DNA of 64,000 bases from Leptolinea sp. GTDB taxonomy: Bacteria; Chloroflexota; Anaerolineae; Anaerolineales; Anaerolineaceae. Of the stretch, positions 44,790 to 53,903 are shown piece after piece. Every line of letters starts with the position of its first letter. Position 1 is the stretch's first letter. A program made the position numbers and the translations under genes. The notes under the pieces were generated by a model. That model was not told the DNA's origin. It made no database searches and was given only the letters and a program-made list of their open reading frames with translations. The stretch is taken from NCBI GenBank assembly GCA_012798535.1, contig JAAZMZ010000023.1, positions 93,344 through 157,343 of the forward strand, read 5' to 3'.

Positions 44790-45574
44790 ACGACATTCAG
44801 TCCACGAAAATGCCTTCCGATCTTTTTAATCCGCAATTTGATGGAGGAAGTTTCTTCATACCGGGTTCCTCGACCGGAGTGCTTCTATTTCACGGTTTCA
44901 CAGCCACGGCACTTGAAGTGAGAGGACTGGCTGAGTATTTACACGATCATCTGCATTGCACAATATCCGCTCCGCTTTTGCCCGGCCATGGAACTTCACC
45001 TGAAATATTGGCAGGCACAAAATACTTGGAATGGATCGAGAAAGCAGAATCAGCTTATCTCGAAATGACCCGGTGGTGCGATCAGATATTCATTGGTGGC
45101 GAATCTATGGGAGGATTGCTGTCGTTATATCTGGCATCCCGCCACCCGGAAATTGCCGGTCTGATGCTCTTTGCACCCGCCCTGATCATCCCATCCATGA
45201 GCAAAGCCAGATTCTTCCAGTATTTTTTCTTCAGCTCTCCCAAGAAGCTTACTCCCACCCTACCCGGATATTTACCATGGCAGGGGTATCGCGTAAATCC
45301 ATTGAAGGCTGTAGTTGAATTGGGAAGATTTCAGGATATTGTAATGAAAGAATTACCGGGTATCCAACAACCCATGCTTGTCTTTCAGGGACTGCAAGAT
45401 GAAACGATTGACATAAACAGCAGTAGGATTATTGTGAACACAGTTGGATCCGGCGTTAAAGATTTGGTTGAACTAGAAAATTGCGGTCATTGTATTCTGC
45501 TTGATAATCAACGAGAACCGGTATATAAGAGAGCTTTATCATTTATTAAGTCTCTTCCCGATCCAAATGAATAA
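44786..45574 (+). CDS. Alpha/beta hydrolase, carboxylesterase type
   Basis: A 262-aa alpha/beta hydrolase: LLFHGFTATALEVRGLA supplies the oxyanion segment, GGESMGGLLSL holds the Ser nucleophile, FQGLQDETI the Asp and ENCGHCIL the His. It resembles bacterial carboxylesterases and monoacylglycerol lipases. It is translationally coupled to larA and so may act on the same metabolite route. Substrate unknown. Confidence 0.88.
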   Translation: MNDIQSTKMPSDLFNPQFDGGSFFIPGSSTGVLLFHGFTATALEVRGLAEYLHDHLHCTISAPLLPGHGTSPEILAGTKYLEWIEKAESAYLEMTRWCDQIFIGGESMGGLLSLYLASRHPEIAGLMLFAPALIIPSMSKARFFQYFFFSSPKKLTPTLPGYLPWQGYRVNPLKAVVELGRFQDIVMKELPGIQQPMLVFQGLQDETIDINSSRIIVNTVGSGVKDLVELENCGHCILLDNQREPVYKRALSFIKSLPDPNE

Positions 45575-45637
45575 TAATCGAAAACCCTTCGATTGTTCGG
45601 GGTTATAATTCATATATCATCCTGACAAGGAGATCAC

Positions 45638-45991
45638 ATGATACAGGGAACCCGCCCACCCGGAAAAACTACCATCGCACCTGAAGTACTGGTTTCAATT
45701 GCCCGGTTATCCGCTCTAAATGTGCCAGGTGTTCGCAGATTGGCCTATGCGAAAAGCGATCTCAATCATCTTTTGCGTCAAGGTGTCAATGAAGGTGTTG
45801 AAATTGTAGTGGAAGATGATACGGTTTACGCAGACATCCATGTTGTGTTGAACCGTGATGTTAATGTACGAGATGTCAGCCGGAGTATTCAAACTCAGGT
45901 GGCGCGTTCATTCTCTGAAATGGTTGGAATGGAAGTTGGAAAAGTAAATATTCACGTAGAGGATATTGATTACAGCCCAATAAGCGAGTAA
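45638..45991 (+). CDS. Asp23/Gls24 family envelope stress protein
   Basis: A 117-aa Asp23 domain protein (VLVSIARLSALNVPGV at the start, DIHVVLNRDVNVRDVSRSIQTQ cut here to its first part, ending VNIHVEDI). In many Gram-positive bacteria such genes stand just before nusB, as here. Members are linked to envelope stress and alkaline shock. The ATG has an AAGGAG site and a TATAAT at 45604-45609 could serve as -10. Confidence 0.9.
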   Translation: MIQGTRPPGKTTIAPEVLVSIARLSALNVPGVRRLAYAKSDLNHLLRQGVNEGVEIVVEDDTVYADIHVVLNRDVNVRDVSRSIQTQVARSFSEMVGMEVGKVNIHVEDIDYSPISE

Positions 45992-45998
45992 CGATTTT

Positions 45999-46448
45999 AT
46001 GAAATCACGCACCAAGGCTCGTTGCATCGCCTTGCAGGTTCTTTACGAACAGGATATGACCACCCATCAACCAGGTTCCATCTTACAGGAACGTCTGGTA
46101 GATGAACCATTGGATGCTACATTACAGGATTTTTCCCGGCAGATCATATTTGGCGTTCTTCCAATCACAAGAGAATTGGATGATTACATTGCCCAGCATG
46201 CGCCTGAATGGCCGCTGGACCAGGTTGCGGTCATAGACCGGAACATAATCCGTATCGCCATGTGGGAGTTCGCCGTTCAACAATGTACACCGGTCAAAGT
46301 TGCTATTAATGAAGCGATTGAACTGGCCAAGTACTACGGTTCTGATTCAACCCCCAGATTTGTAAATGGTGTCCTCGGCGCTCTTGCGAATCGTTCGAAT
46401 GAAATTCATCAGGCATTTGCTACAATCATAAAAGCAAAAACCGGCTGA
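45999..46448 (+). CDS. nusB: Transcription antitermination factor NusB
   Basis: A 149-aa all-helical RNA-binding protein that with NusE binds boxA during rRNA transcription. The N-terminus TKARCIALQVLYEQDM and the C-terminal VAINEAIELAKYYG and FVNGVLGALA are family hallmarks. It follows the Asp23 gene by 7 nt. No ribosome site is obvious, so coupling to the upstream gene is likely. Confidence 0.94.
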   Translation: MKSRTKARCIALQVLYEQDMTTHQPGSILQERLVDEPLDATLQDFSRQIIFGVLPITRELDDYIAQHAPEWPLDQVAVIDRNIIRIAMWEFAVQQCTPVKVAINEAIELAKYYGSDSTPRFVNGVLGALANRSNEIHQAFATIIKAKTG

Positions 46449-46461
46449 AAATCCATCGCGC

Positions 46462-48918
46462 ATGAACCCGCTTCATTCATTCCCGCTGGCAAAAAGGTTG
46501 GCTTCCATTGTGTTGATCGGGGGATTATTCTTACAAGCCTGCACAATGGAACCGAAACGACAAATGATCGATCCAGCCAGACACCCGGATGTGCTGGCGA
46601 CATTCACAGTTGAATTATCTTCCCCCTTGATCCCGGAGGCTGGCCTCTCTCTTGAATGGGTAGATCCTCTTGCCAGTCATAATTTGAATCCGATCTATTT
46701 GCCGATGCAGCCAATTGATACTTTGCATTATCAGGTGGATGCGCCTGTTAAAAAAGGACAGTTGCTGCGCTACCGTTATGTCCAAACTGGTACCGGATAT
46801 GATGTGGAGCTTGGAATTAACGGTTTACCGATACCTTCCCGATTTTTCTATATCACCGAGCATTCACATATCCAGGATACAATACTTGGATTCGCAAACA
46901 TCGCGACAAATATATCCAGAGGAAGCATCGAAGGTCGTGTCATTTTGTCTGGATCTAATAATCCGGCCGCGGGGGTACTCATCACAACCGCCGGTATCTC
47001 CACTACCAGTACGATTGACGGGAAATTCTCATTACAGGGTATCCCGGTGGGAACACAAAATATCACCATTTTCAGCCCGGATGGTTCAGTAGAACCACTC
47101 CAGCAGCAGGCTGTTGTAGAGGCAGACGCGGTTACGCCTATCAATGTGTCTCTCAGTGCGAGAAAGTCTGTCAATGTGACTTTCATTGTTTCCACGCCCG
47201 GAGATACTCCACCGTTGGCGGCGCTCAGGTTATTTGGAAATCTCTCGCAAATGGGAGACAGCTATGCCGGCCTGTTTGGTGGTACAGACCTCATCCAGAA
47301 TCGTGCAGTCACGTTGTCTCAACAGGGGAAAAATAAATACCTGGCTGTTCTTCAATTGCCGGTTGATTCGGAAATTCAATACATCTATTCATTGGGTGAT
47401 ACCTTCTGGAATCGAGAAACAAGTGCTAAAGGGATGTTTTCCAATCGGGTATTTTTCGTTCCGGACAAAGATACCGAAATTGAAGATCAGGTTGAGTCCT
47501 GGGAGACAGTCAATTATCAACCGATAACCTTTCAATTCCTTCCACCAGCCACAACTTCTGCAACAGATCACATCCAAATCCAATTCAATGCCTATGGATG
47601 GATGGATCCACTTGATATGTGGCCGGTAGGTGATGGTACGTATGAATTCCAGCTTTTCAGTCCTTTGAACTTTTCAAAATCTGTTGATTATCGCTTTTGC
47701 CGATCTGAGATATGCGGTACAAAAGATACAGAAACCCAGCGCGACCAGTTATTTTCTTTTCAGGCTGGAGCATCCGCTCTAGTATTGCCTATAGTTGGAG
47801 GCGATTGGACAGGCTGGCAGCCAAGTGTGGAACCTACCACTGTCACCACAGAACAGACGGAGCCGCGTGGTGAAGGATTTCATACCGCGGTGGAATTATC
47901 TCCTTCCTATCGGGCTTCCTGGCTTCGCTATTATGATGCCGCATTGGACAGTGCGGCCAACCTGAACGCTAACACATTGATCCTTCCAATTCCCTGGACT
48001 TTCCGATCATATAATCCTGTCTGGCTTGATCTTGATATAAGTCAGAATCCATCCATCCAGGATACCAGTGTGATGATCTCTCATGCAAGGAATAAAGGAT
48101 TAAAAGTTTACCTGATGGCAGTGTCGCAATATCCATCATCACCTATGACCTTTTGGGAAGAATTCAGTAAAACTGAGTCTCATTGGGACTCTTGGTTCGT
48201 ATCCGTGTTGAATTTCTATCAATCCACCGCGCATCTGGCCACTGCCACCGGAGCTGACGGGATTATCCTCGGCGATAACGTGATTTCCAGCATACTGGGT
48301 AAAACTAACAAGACTGCCGGTATCTTCGATGTTTATCCGGAAAACAGCTTTCAAAGGTGGGATGATATCTTTTCGAAAGTTCGCGATGAGTATACGGGTA
48401 AGGTACTATTGGCTTTGAACTTTGATGATCTGCAGAACCAAAATGGCCTTCTGTCTAATAGCATCGATGGATTTTATATCTTGAATCTTGGAATGATTTC
48501 TGACACACCCGGTAATGTTGCCGGCTATACCGAGAGCATTGCTAATAAATTGGACGAGACTCTCGCACCACTGCAATCCTCGACGGGTAAAGAAATCTGG
48601 TTGGGACTGGATTTCCCTGCCATTACCTCGGCCTATCTGGGGTTTGTTGAGATATCAGGCCAATCGATGGATACTTCCATATTGGATTTTCCCGCACCCA
48701 ATCAGCCTGAACTCGTCAAATCACTTCAGGAACAGGCCAATCTCTACAATGCGGTATTTCCAGAAGCTAACCGCCGGGGATGGATCAATGGCCTGGTTAC
48801 CAGAAAATATCTTGTACCGGATAATAATCAAGACCAGTCTTCGTCAGTTCGCGGGAAACCAGCGGCAGATATTGTCTGGTACTGGTTCTCTTCAATGACA
48901 GGCAATCCCACTCAATAA
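46462..48918 (+). CDS. Large surface lipoprotein with a carboxypeptidase-regulatory-like domain and glycosidase-like barrel
   Basis: An 818-aa exported lipoprotein (lipobox LFLQAC). Residues about 150-240 form a carboxypeptidase regulatory-like beta domain (GSIEGRVILSGSNNPAAGV, GKFSLQGIPVGTQNI), followed by beta-rich, starch-binding-like repeats (about 240-460) and a C-terminal TIM-barrel-like region (about 475-800: FHTAVELSPSYRASWLRYYD, LNANTLILPIPW, GADGIILGDN, EIWLGLDFP) that resembles GH113-type beta-mannanases only loosely. Catalytic acids cannot be named. It may bind or degrade polysaccharide at the surface. It stands between nusB and pckA. Confidence 0.7.
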   Translation: MNPLHSFPLAKRLASIVLIGGLFLQACTMEPKRQMIDPARHPDVLATFTVELSSPLIPEAGLSLEWVDPLASHNLNPIYLPMQPIDTLHYQVDAPVKKGQLLRYRYVQTGTGYDVELGINGLPIPSRFFYITEHSHIQDTILGFANIATNISRGSIEGRVILSGSNNPAAGVLITTAGISTTSTIDGKFSLQGIPVGTQNITIFSPDGSVEPLQQQAVVEADAVTPINVSLSARKSVNVTFIVSTPGDTPPLAALRLFGNLSQMGDSYAGLFGGTDLIQNRAVTLSQQGKNKYLAVLQLPVDSEIQYIYSLGDTFWNRETSAKGMFSNRVFFVPDKDTEIEDQVESWETVNYQPITFQFLPPATTSATDHIQIQFNAYGWMDPLDMWPVGDGTYEFQLFSPLNFSKSVDYRFCRSEICGTKDTETQRDQLFSFQAGASALVLPIVGGDWTGWQPSVEPTTVTTEQTEPRGEGFHTAVELSPSYRASWLRYYDAALDSAANLNANTLILPIPWTFRSYNPVWLDLDISQNPSIQDTSVMISHARNKGLKVYLMAVSQYPSSPMTFWEEFSKTESHWDSWFVSVLNFYQSTAHLATATGADGIILGDNVISSILGKTNKTAGIFDVYPENSFQRWDDIFSKVRDEYTGKVLLALNFDDLQNQNGLLSNSIDGFYILNLGMISDTPGNVAGYTESIANKLDETLAPLQSSTGKEIWLGLDFPAITSAYLGFVEISGQSMDTSILDFPAPNQPELVKSLQEQANLYNAVFPEANRRGWINGLVTRKYLVPDNNQDQSSSVRGKPAADIVWYWFSSMTGNPTQ

Positions 48919-48936
48919 AAGAGAGAGGAAACCGGA

Positions 48937-50553
48937 ATGAATCTGAACAGTTTTTCGGGAACCCCTAATATTTTTGGTCTGGATTACCTTGGTTTCCGCA
49001 ATCTGCGCTCAGTTTTCTGGAATCTTTCAGCAGCAGAATTGGTCGAACAGATCATCCTACGACAGGAAGGAAAAATCTCACGCACCGGGGCTATTGTAGT
49101 AAACACCACACCGCATACTGGCCGTTCACCACTGGATAAATATTTTGTCATTTCTCCAAAAACCGAGAATAGTATTGACTGGGGAGAGATAAACCGAGGT
49201 ATTGAATCCCCCCAATTTGAAAGATTATTGATAAAACTGCAGGCTTATTTTCAGGGTCGCGATGTATTTTTACAGGATATGTGCGTTGGGGCGCACCCCG
49301 AGACGGCGACTTCAGTTCGTATCATCACGGAAAAAGCCTGGCACAGTCTTGTGTCGCAAAACCTGTTTCTTCGACTTTCTGGTGAAGAATTGGCCAACTT
49401 TTCTCCTGCCTTCACTGTTATTTGTGCTCCCGGTTTTCAGGCCGATCCTTCTAATGATGGTGTAAATTCCTCCACCTTTATAGTTTTGGATATCGAAAAA
49501 CGACTGGTTTTAATTGGGGGAACGGCTTATGCCGGAGAGATCAAAAAATCCGTATTCACCTATATGAATTTTATTCTTCCGCAAAAAGGTATTCTTCCCA
49601 TGCATTGCGCCGCCAATGTCGGTAATCGTGGGGATTCGGCACTTTATTTCGGTCTTTCAGGAACTGGCAAGACCACACTTTCTTCAGATCCTGAACGCAA
49701 ACTGGTGGGTGATGATGAACATGGATGGGCTGATCATGGGATATTCAACTACGAAGGCGGCTGCTATGCAAAGACCATCCGTCTGCGCAAAGAACTTGAG
49801 CCGGTCATATGGAAGGCTGCACATCAATTCGGATCAGTATTGGAAAATGTTGTGATGGATCCTCTCAGCCGGACGATCGATTTCGACAATACCCAGATCA
49901 CAGAAAATACACGGGCTGCCTACCCTATTCATTTCGTTGATAATTACGTGATCAATGGTTGTGCCAGCCATCCCCGGCATATATTTTTTCTGTCTGCAGA
50001 CGCATTCGGGGTGCTGCCTCCCATTTCAAAACTGAATATTCATCAGGCCATTTACTACTTTCTCTCCGGCTATACGGCGAAAATTGCAGGAACTGAAACC
50101 GGTCTGGGCAAGGAGCCGGTGGCCACTTTTTCAACTTGCTTCGCCGCTCCATTCCTTCCTCTTAATCCATGTGTCTACGCGGACATGCTCAACAATCTTC
50201 TGGAGAAGTATCAGGCTTCTGTATGGTTGGTTAATACCGGTTGGTCAGGTGGAAAATATGGTTATGGAACCCGGATACCTTTGGCCAATACCCGTGCCAT
50301 GATCCATGCCGCCTTGAAAGATGAACTCAATGACACACCTATGCGCAAAGATCAATGGTTCAATTTGTTCGTTCCACTCCGATGTTCAGGAGTACCTGCT
50401 GATATCCTCAATCCGGAATTAACCTGGAAAGATAAGAAATTTTTTAACGCGACTGCGTCTCACCTTATCACGCTTTTCGATCTAAATTTTCGGAAATATT
50501 ACGGTTCCGTCTCCGATGAAGTTTACAAAGCAGGTCCGCGGATATCGGGATGA
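48937..50553 (+). CDS. pckA: Phosphoenolpyruvate carboxykinase (ATP)
   Basis: Interconverts oxaloacetate + ATP and PEP + CO2 + ADP, in gluconeogenesis or, in anaerobes, in CO2-fixing fermentation. The 538-aa protein has HTGRSPLDKY, the P-loop FGLSGTGKTTLSSD, LVGDDEHGW (metal site) and VNTGWSGGKYGYGTRI. Normal length. The ATG has AGAGAGGAA upstream. Convergent with the prepilin peptidase gene 9 nt away, without an obvious terminator. Confidence 0.96.
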   Translation: MNLNSFSGTPNIFGLDYLGFRNLRSVFWNLSAAELVEQIILRQEGKISRTGAIVVNTTPHTGRSPLDKYFVISPKTENSIDWGEINRGIESPQFERLLIKLQAYFQGRDVFLQDMCVGAHPETATSVRIITEKAWHSLVSQNLFLRLSGEELANFSPAFTVICAPGFQADPSNDGVNSSTFIVLDIEKRLVLIGGTAYAGEIKKSVFTYMNFILPQKGILPMHCAANVGNRGDSALYFGLSGTGKTTLSSDPERKLVGDDEHGWADHGIFNYEGGCYAKTIRLRKELEPVIWKAAHQFGSVLENVVMDPLSRTIDFDNTQITENTRAAYPIHFVDNYVINGCASHPRHIFFLSADAFGVLPPISKLNIHQAIYYFLSGYTAKIAGTETGLGKEPVATFSTCFAAPFLPLNPCVYADMLNNLLEKYQASVWLVNTGWSGGKYGYGTRIPLANTRAMIHAALKDELNDTPMRKDQWFNLFVPLRCSGVPADILNPELTWKDKKFFNATASHLITLFDLNFRKYYGSVSDEVYKAGPRISG

Positions 50554-50562
50554 TGCTTTTAA

Positions 50563-51309
50563 TCAGTGATAAAAATAGAGTACCAGAATACCACCCAGGA
50601 TTATGAATGGGCCATAGGGTATTGCCTGAAAAGCTTCGTAGCGCTTATTTATGATTGACACAATAATAATAACCCCTGATGCCAGTCCTCCAAGAATGAC
50701 GGCACACAATAACGCCGGAAGAACGTATGGAAATCCTGTCAGTAATCCAATCACACCGGCCAGATTGACATCACCGAAACCCAGGGCTTCTTCATCCACC
50801 GGCACTTCGCGGTTTCGTGACATTCTGCGTGCGAATGCTTTTCCCAGGTAATACAGCCCTAAAAAAATCAGAAAACCGCAAATTCCGCCCAGGATGGTTT
50901 TTGTGAATCCATTGATATACCACCCTGTCAAAGCGGCCGCCACATAACCTGCCCAGCTGACCTGTTCAAGGATGACTCGAAATTCGATATCTGTGATAAC
51001 CATAACAGAAAAAATAAGTAGGAGGATTTCAACGGCAATAAAGGGCATCTTACCTGCCGGGAAAAAGCCAGATGCAATTGAGAGCATGGTCGTGGCAAGG
51101 ATGACAGACCAGTACCTAATGGCATTTTTCTTCCCGCAGTGCTTACAGGGTTTACCTGTAAGAAATTTCTCTATCGGCCGGTTTTCTCCGCACTCAAGGC
51201 ACACAGGCTTTGTAAACCGTCTATGGCGTGGCAGCACATCAGCCATATAATTCGCAAGGATGCCCACAATTGCACCGCATAACAGATAAACGAACATCAT
51301 TAACGGCAT
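50563..51309 (-). CDS. Type IV prepilin peptidase (A24 family)
   Basis: A 248-aa integral membrane protein with about seven membrane segments. The two catalytic aspartates are in MVITDIEFRVI and ALGFGDVNLAG, matching TDxxxxxI and GxGD of A24. A cytoplasmic zinc site is formed by VCLECGENRP and KPCKHCGKKN. It cleaves and may methylate type IV pilin-like leaders. No pilus genes flank it. Confidence 0.9.
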   Translation of the reverse strand: MPLMMFVYLLCGAIVGILANYMADVLPRHRRFTKPVCLECGENRPIEKFLTGKPCKHCGKKNAIRYWSVILATTMLSIASGFFPAGKMPFIAVEILLLIFSVMVITDIEFRVILEQVSWAGYVAAALTGWYINGFTKTILGGICGFLIFLGLYYLGKAFARRMSRNREVPVDEEALGFGDVNLAGVIGLLTGFPYVLPALLCAVILGGLASGVIIIVSIINKRYEAFQAIPYGPFIILGGILVLYFYH

Positions 51310-51357
51310 GCTGTAATTCCCTGTGGTTTGATAGTAGAATATATTTCCGATAAACTG

Positions 51358-53898
51358 ATGAATAATAAGAGTATATCAAATCTTGATTCGGTTATAAAAG
51401 GTTGGTTCTCCTCGCAGGAGATCGCGGAAAACATTTACCATACCTCAAAATCGGCCTCATCTGAAGGAATTTTTCATCCATTTCCGGATGATTTGTCTCC
51501 GTTTCTAATAGAACAGTTAAAGCGGCTTGGTCTTCATTCTCTTTACTCGCATCAATTATTAAGCTATCAGACCGCCAGTAAACATAGGAGTCTAGTAGTA
51601 ACTACAGGCACTGCCAGTGGAAAAACGCTTTGTTACAATCTCCCCATTCTTGACCATTTATTAAAAGTGCCGTCTGCCAGGGCATTGTATATTTTTCCCA
51701 CAAAAGCTCTGACACACGACCAGTTTGAGAAATTGATTGAACTGTCCTCATTTGCAGAGTCGTCCGGTAAATTTGCCATTGCGGTGAGTGTTTATGATGG
51801 AGATACTCCGGCGCATCAACGCCAGGCAATTCGAAAGACAGTGCGCTGTCTCTTAACCAATCCAGATATGCTTCACACAGCAATCCTTCCTCATCACACT
51901 TTATGGGAGGAATTCTTTCACGGTCTTGAATATGTGGTCATCGATGAAATTCATGCCTATCGTGGGGTGTTTGGATCGCATGTGGCAAATGTCATACGCC
52001 GTTTGAAGCGGATTGCCGCTTTTTATGGAAGCAGGCCTCAATTTATTCTTACCTCAGCTACTATTGCTAATCCTGATGAACACGCAAAAGCCCTCACGGG
52101 TGAAGATGTTTCTTTGATCGACCAGGATGGCGCACCACATGGTTGCAGAACCACAATTCTTTATAATCCACCCGTCATTCATCCAGAAACGGGGATTCGA
52201 AAGAGTGCTACATCTGAAGTGGTTCGGCTTGCCGGATCTCTTCTGGACAAAAAAGTGCAGGTGTTAATTTTTGGTAGATCGCGGCGTGGGGTAGAATTCC
52301 TTTTACGGCAGATACGTCTTCAACGGGGGGACGATCCTTCTCAATACCATGCCTATCGGTCAGGCTATCTTCCAGCCGACCGCCGGCGAATAGAGGGTGA
52401 CCTGCGTTCGGGCAAATTGCGGGCGGTAGCCGCCACGAACGCGCTTGAACTTGGAATTGACATTGGTGGCGTGGATGCTGTTCTTTTGGCAGGTTACCCG
52501 GGCAGTATTTCCGGGCTTCGTCAGCAAGCCGGTCGTGCAGGTCGCAAAACGACAGATTCGGCGGCTGTTCTGGTGGCTACAGCCAATCCCATTGATCAGT
52601 ATTTGATGCGTCACCCTGATTATCTGATTGGAAAATCGCCAGAAATGGCATTGATTGATCCCAATCATCCAATAATTCTCCTCGGGCATTTGCGATGCGC
52701 TGCATTCGAACTTCCATTCAACGAGCAGGAGACTTTTGGTTCGCTGGATATCACCATGCTGAAAGAATATCTGGATTTTCTAGCGGAGAATGGTGAGGTC
52801 AATCACGCCGGAGATCGATACTTTTGGACAGATACAACATACCCGGCGAATTCGCTTTCCCTGCGTTGTTCCGATTCGAGAACGGTAAATCTTCTGAAAA
52901 AAACGGGCGGTGTTCAATCAACTATCGGTGAGATAGATTATCTAAGTTCCCTTTGGATGGTGCATCCCAACGCCATCTATCTGCATGAAGGTGATACCTA
53001 TCGTGTGGTATCTCTTGATTTCGAGAAATCTGAAGCCATTCTTGAACCTGCCGACGAAGATTTCTACACAGAACCTGTTCGTAAGGTCACACTTACAAAG
53101 ATAAGTGAACAGGATACGCAATACTATCCGGGCTCAAAGATCACATACGGCGAAATTCAGGTGACTACCGAGATCACCGGTTTCAAAAAAATTTTGTGGA
53201 ACACTCATGAGGTTTTATCGGTCGAACCGCTCATCCTTCCTCCCAGTTCTATGCGAACGACAGCCTACTGGATGGCATTGAGCGATGAACTGGTAAATCT
53301 TCTACGTGAACAACTTATCTGGAAAAGTGATCCAAATGAGTATGGCAATAAATGGGATGAGATCCGTATGAGAGTGAGACAACGCGATCATTTTCGCTGC
53401 CAGGTTTGTGGTTTGCCAGAATCAGGAAAAGCTCATCATGTGCATCATAAAACTCCCCTGCGCAGCTTCATAAATCTGGAAGATGCAAATCGTCTCGAAA
53501 ATTTGATTACTCTATGTCCGAACTGTCACAAGCAGGCTGAGAGTGCGGTTAAAATACGCAGCGGGCTGGCCGGTCTTGGGTACGCGCTTGGGCAGCTGGC
53601 TCCGCTCTTTCTGATGTGTGATTCATCCGATCTCGGTACATTGTCCGACCCTGCCTGTTCCATCGCGGATGGAAAACCTGCCGTGATTGTTTATGACCAG
53701 ATCAATGCGGGAATAGGTTTGAGCCGTAAGTGCTTCGATCTTCATCCAAAGATATTATCAAATGTGCAGGATTTGGTAATCAATTGCGCCTGTCTTGATG
53801 GTTGTCCCTCATGCGTCGGGCCCGGAGGAGAAAACGGCACGGGTGGTAGACCCGAGACGCTGGCTATTCTGAAGCATCTTTGCCAACAAATGGATTGA
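51358..53898 (+). CDS. mrfA: MrfA/YprA-type DEXH helicase with an inserted HNH nuclease domain
   Basis: An 846-aa superfamily 2 helicase: TTGTASGKTLCYNLPIL (Walker A), VVIDEIHAYRG (Walker B), LTSATIANPDEHAK, LELGIDIGG and RQQAGRAGRK (motifs V-VI), and the C-terminal DUF1998-type cysteines NCACLDGCPSCVG. Between the middle and C-terminal parts, at about residues 665-730, lies an HNH endonuclease domain: RQRDHFRCQVCG, HHVHHKTPLRSF and ITLCPNCHKQ. I know of no such domain in MrfA. MrfA with MrfB repairs mitomycin-C damage in Bacillus. Start is the ATG at 51358 (a TTG at 51328 is possible; neither has a good ribosome site). Confidence 0.9.
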   Translation: MNNKSISNLDSVIKGWFSSQEIAENIYHTSKSASSEGIFHPFPDDLSPFLIEQLKRLGLHSLYSHQLLSYQTASKHRSLVVTTGTASGKTLCYNLPILDHLLKVPSARALYIFPTKALTHDQFEKLIELSSFAESSGKFAIAVSVYDGDTPAHQRQAIRKTVRCLLTNPDMLHTAILPHHTLWEEFFHGLEYVVIDEIHAYRGVFGSHVANVIRRLKRIAAFYGSRPQFILTSATIANPDEHAKALTGEDVSLIDQDGAPHGCRTTILYNPPVIHPETGIRKSATSEVVRLAGSLLDKKVQVLIFGRSRRGVEFLLRQIRLQRGDDPSQYHAYRSGYLPADRRRIEGDLRSGKLRAVAATNALELGIDIGGVDAVLLAGYPGSISGLRQQAGRAGRKTTDSAAVLVATANPIDQYLMRHPDYLIGKSPEMALIDPNHPIILLGHLRCAAFELPFNEQETFGSLDITMLKEYLDFLAENGEVNHAGDRYFWTDTTYPANSLSLRCSDSRTVNLLKKTGGVQSTIGEIDYLSSLWMVHPNAIYLHEGDTYRVVSLDFEKSEAILEPADEDFYTEPVRKVTLTKISEQDTQYYPGSKITYGEIQVTTEITGFKKILWNTHEVLSVEPLILPPSSMRTTAYWMALSDELVNLLREQLIWKSDPNEYGNKWDEIRMRVRQRDHFRCQVCGLPESGKAHHVHHKTPLRSFINLEDANRLENLITLCPNCHKQAESAVKIRSGLAGLGYALGQLAPLFLMCDSSDLGTLSDPACSIADGKPAVIVYDQINAGIGLSRKCFDLHPKILSNVQDLVINCACLDGCPSCVGPGGENGTGGRPETLAILKHLCQQMD

Positions 53899-53903
53899 AC
53901 AAC

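Noticed and set aside
45576..45594. Terminator before the Asp23 gene
   Set aside because: AATCGAA/TTCGATT forms a short AT-rich hairpin with no T-run after it.
53353..53560. Intein or homing-endonuclease insertion in the helicase
   Set aside because: The HNH part is short and has no splice-junction residues or intein domain; it reads as an in-frame domain of the helicase.
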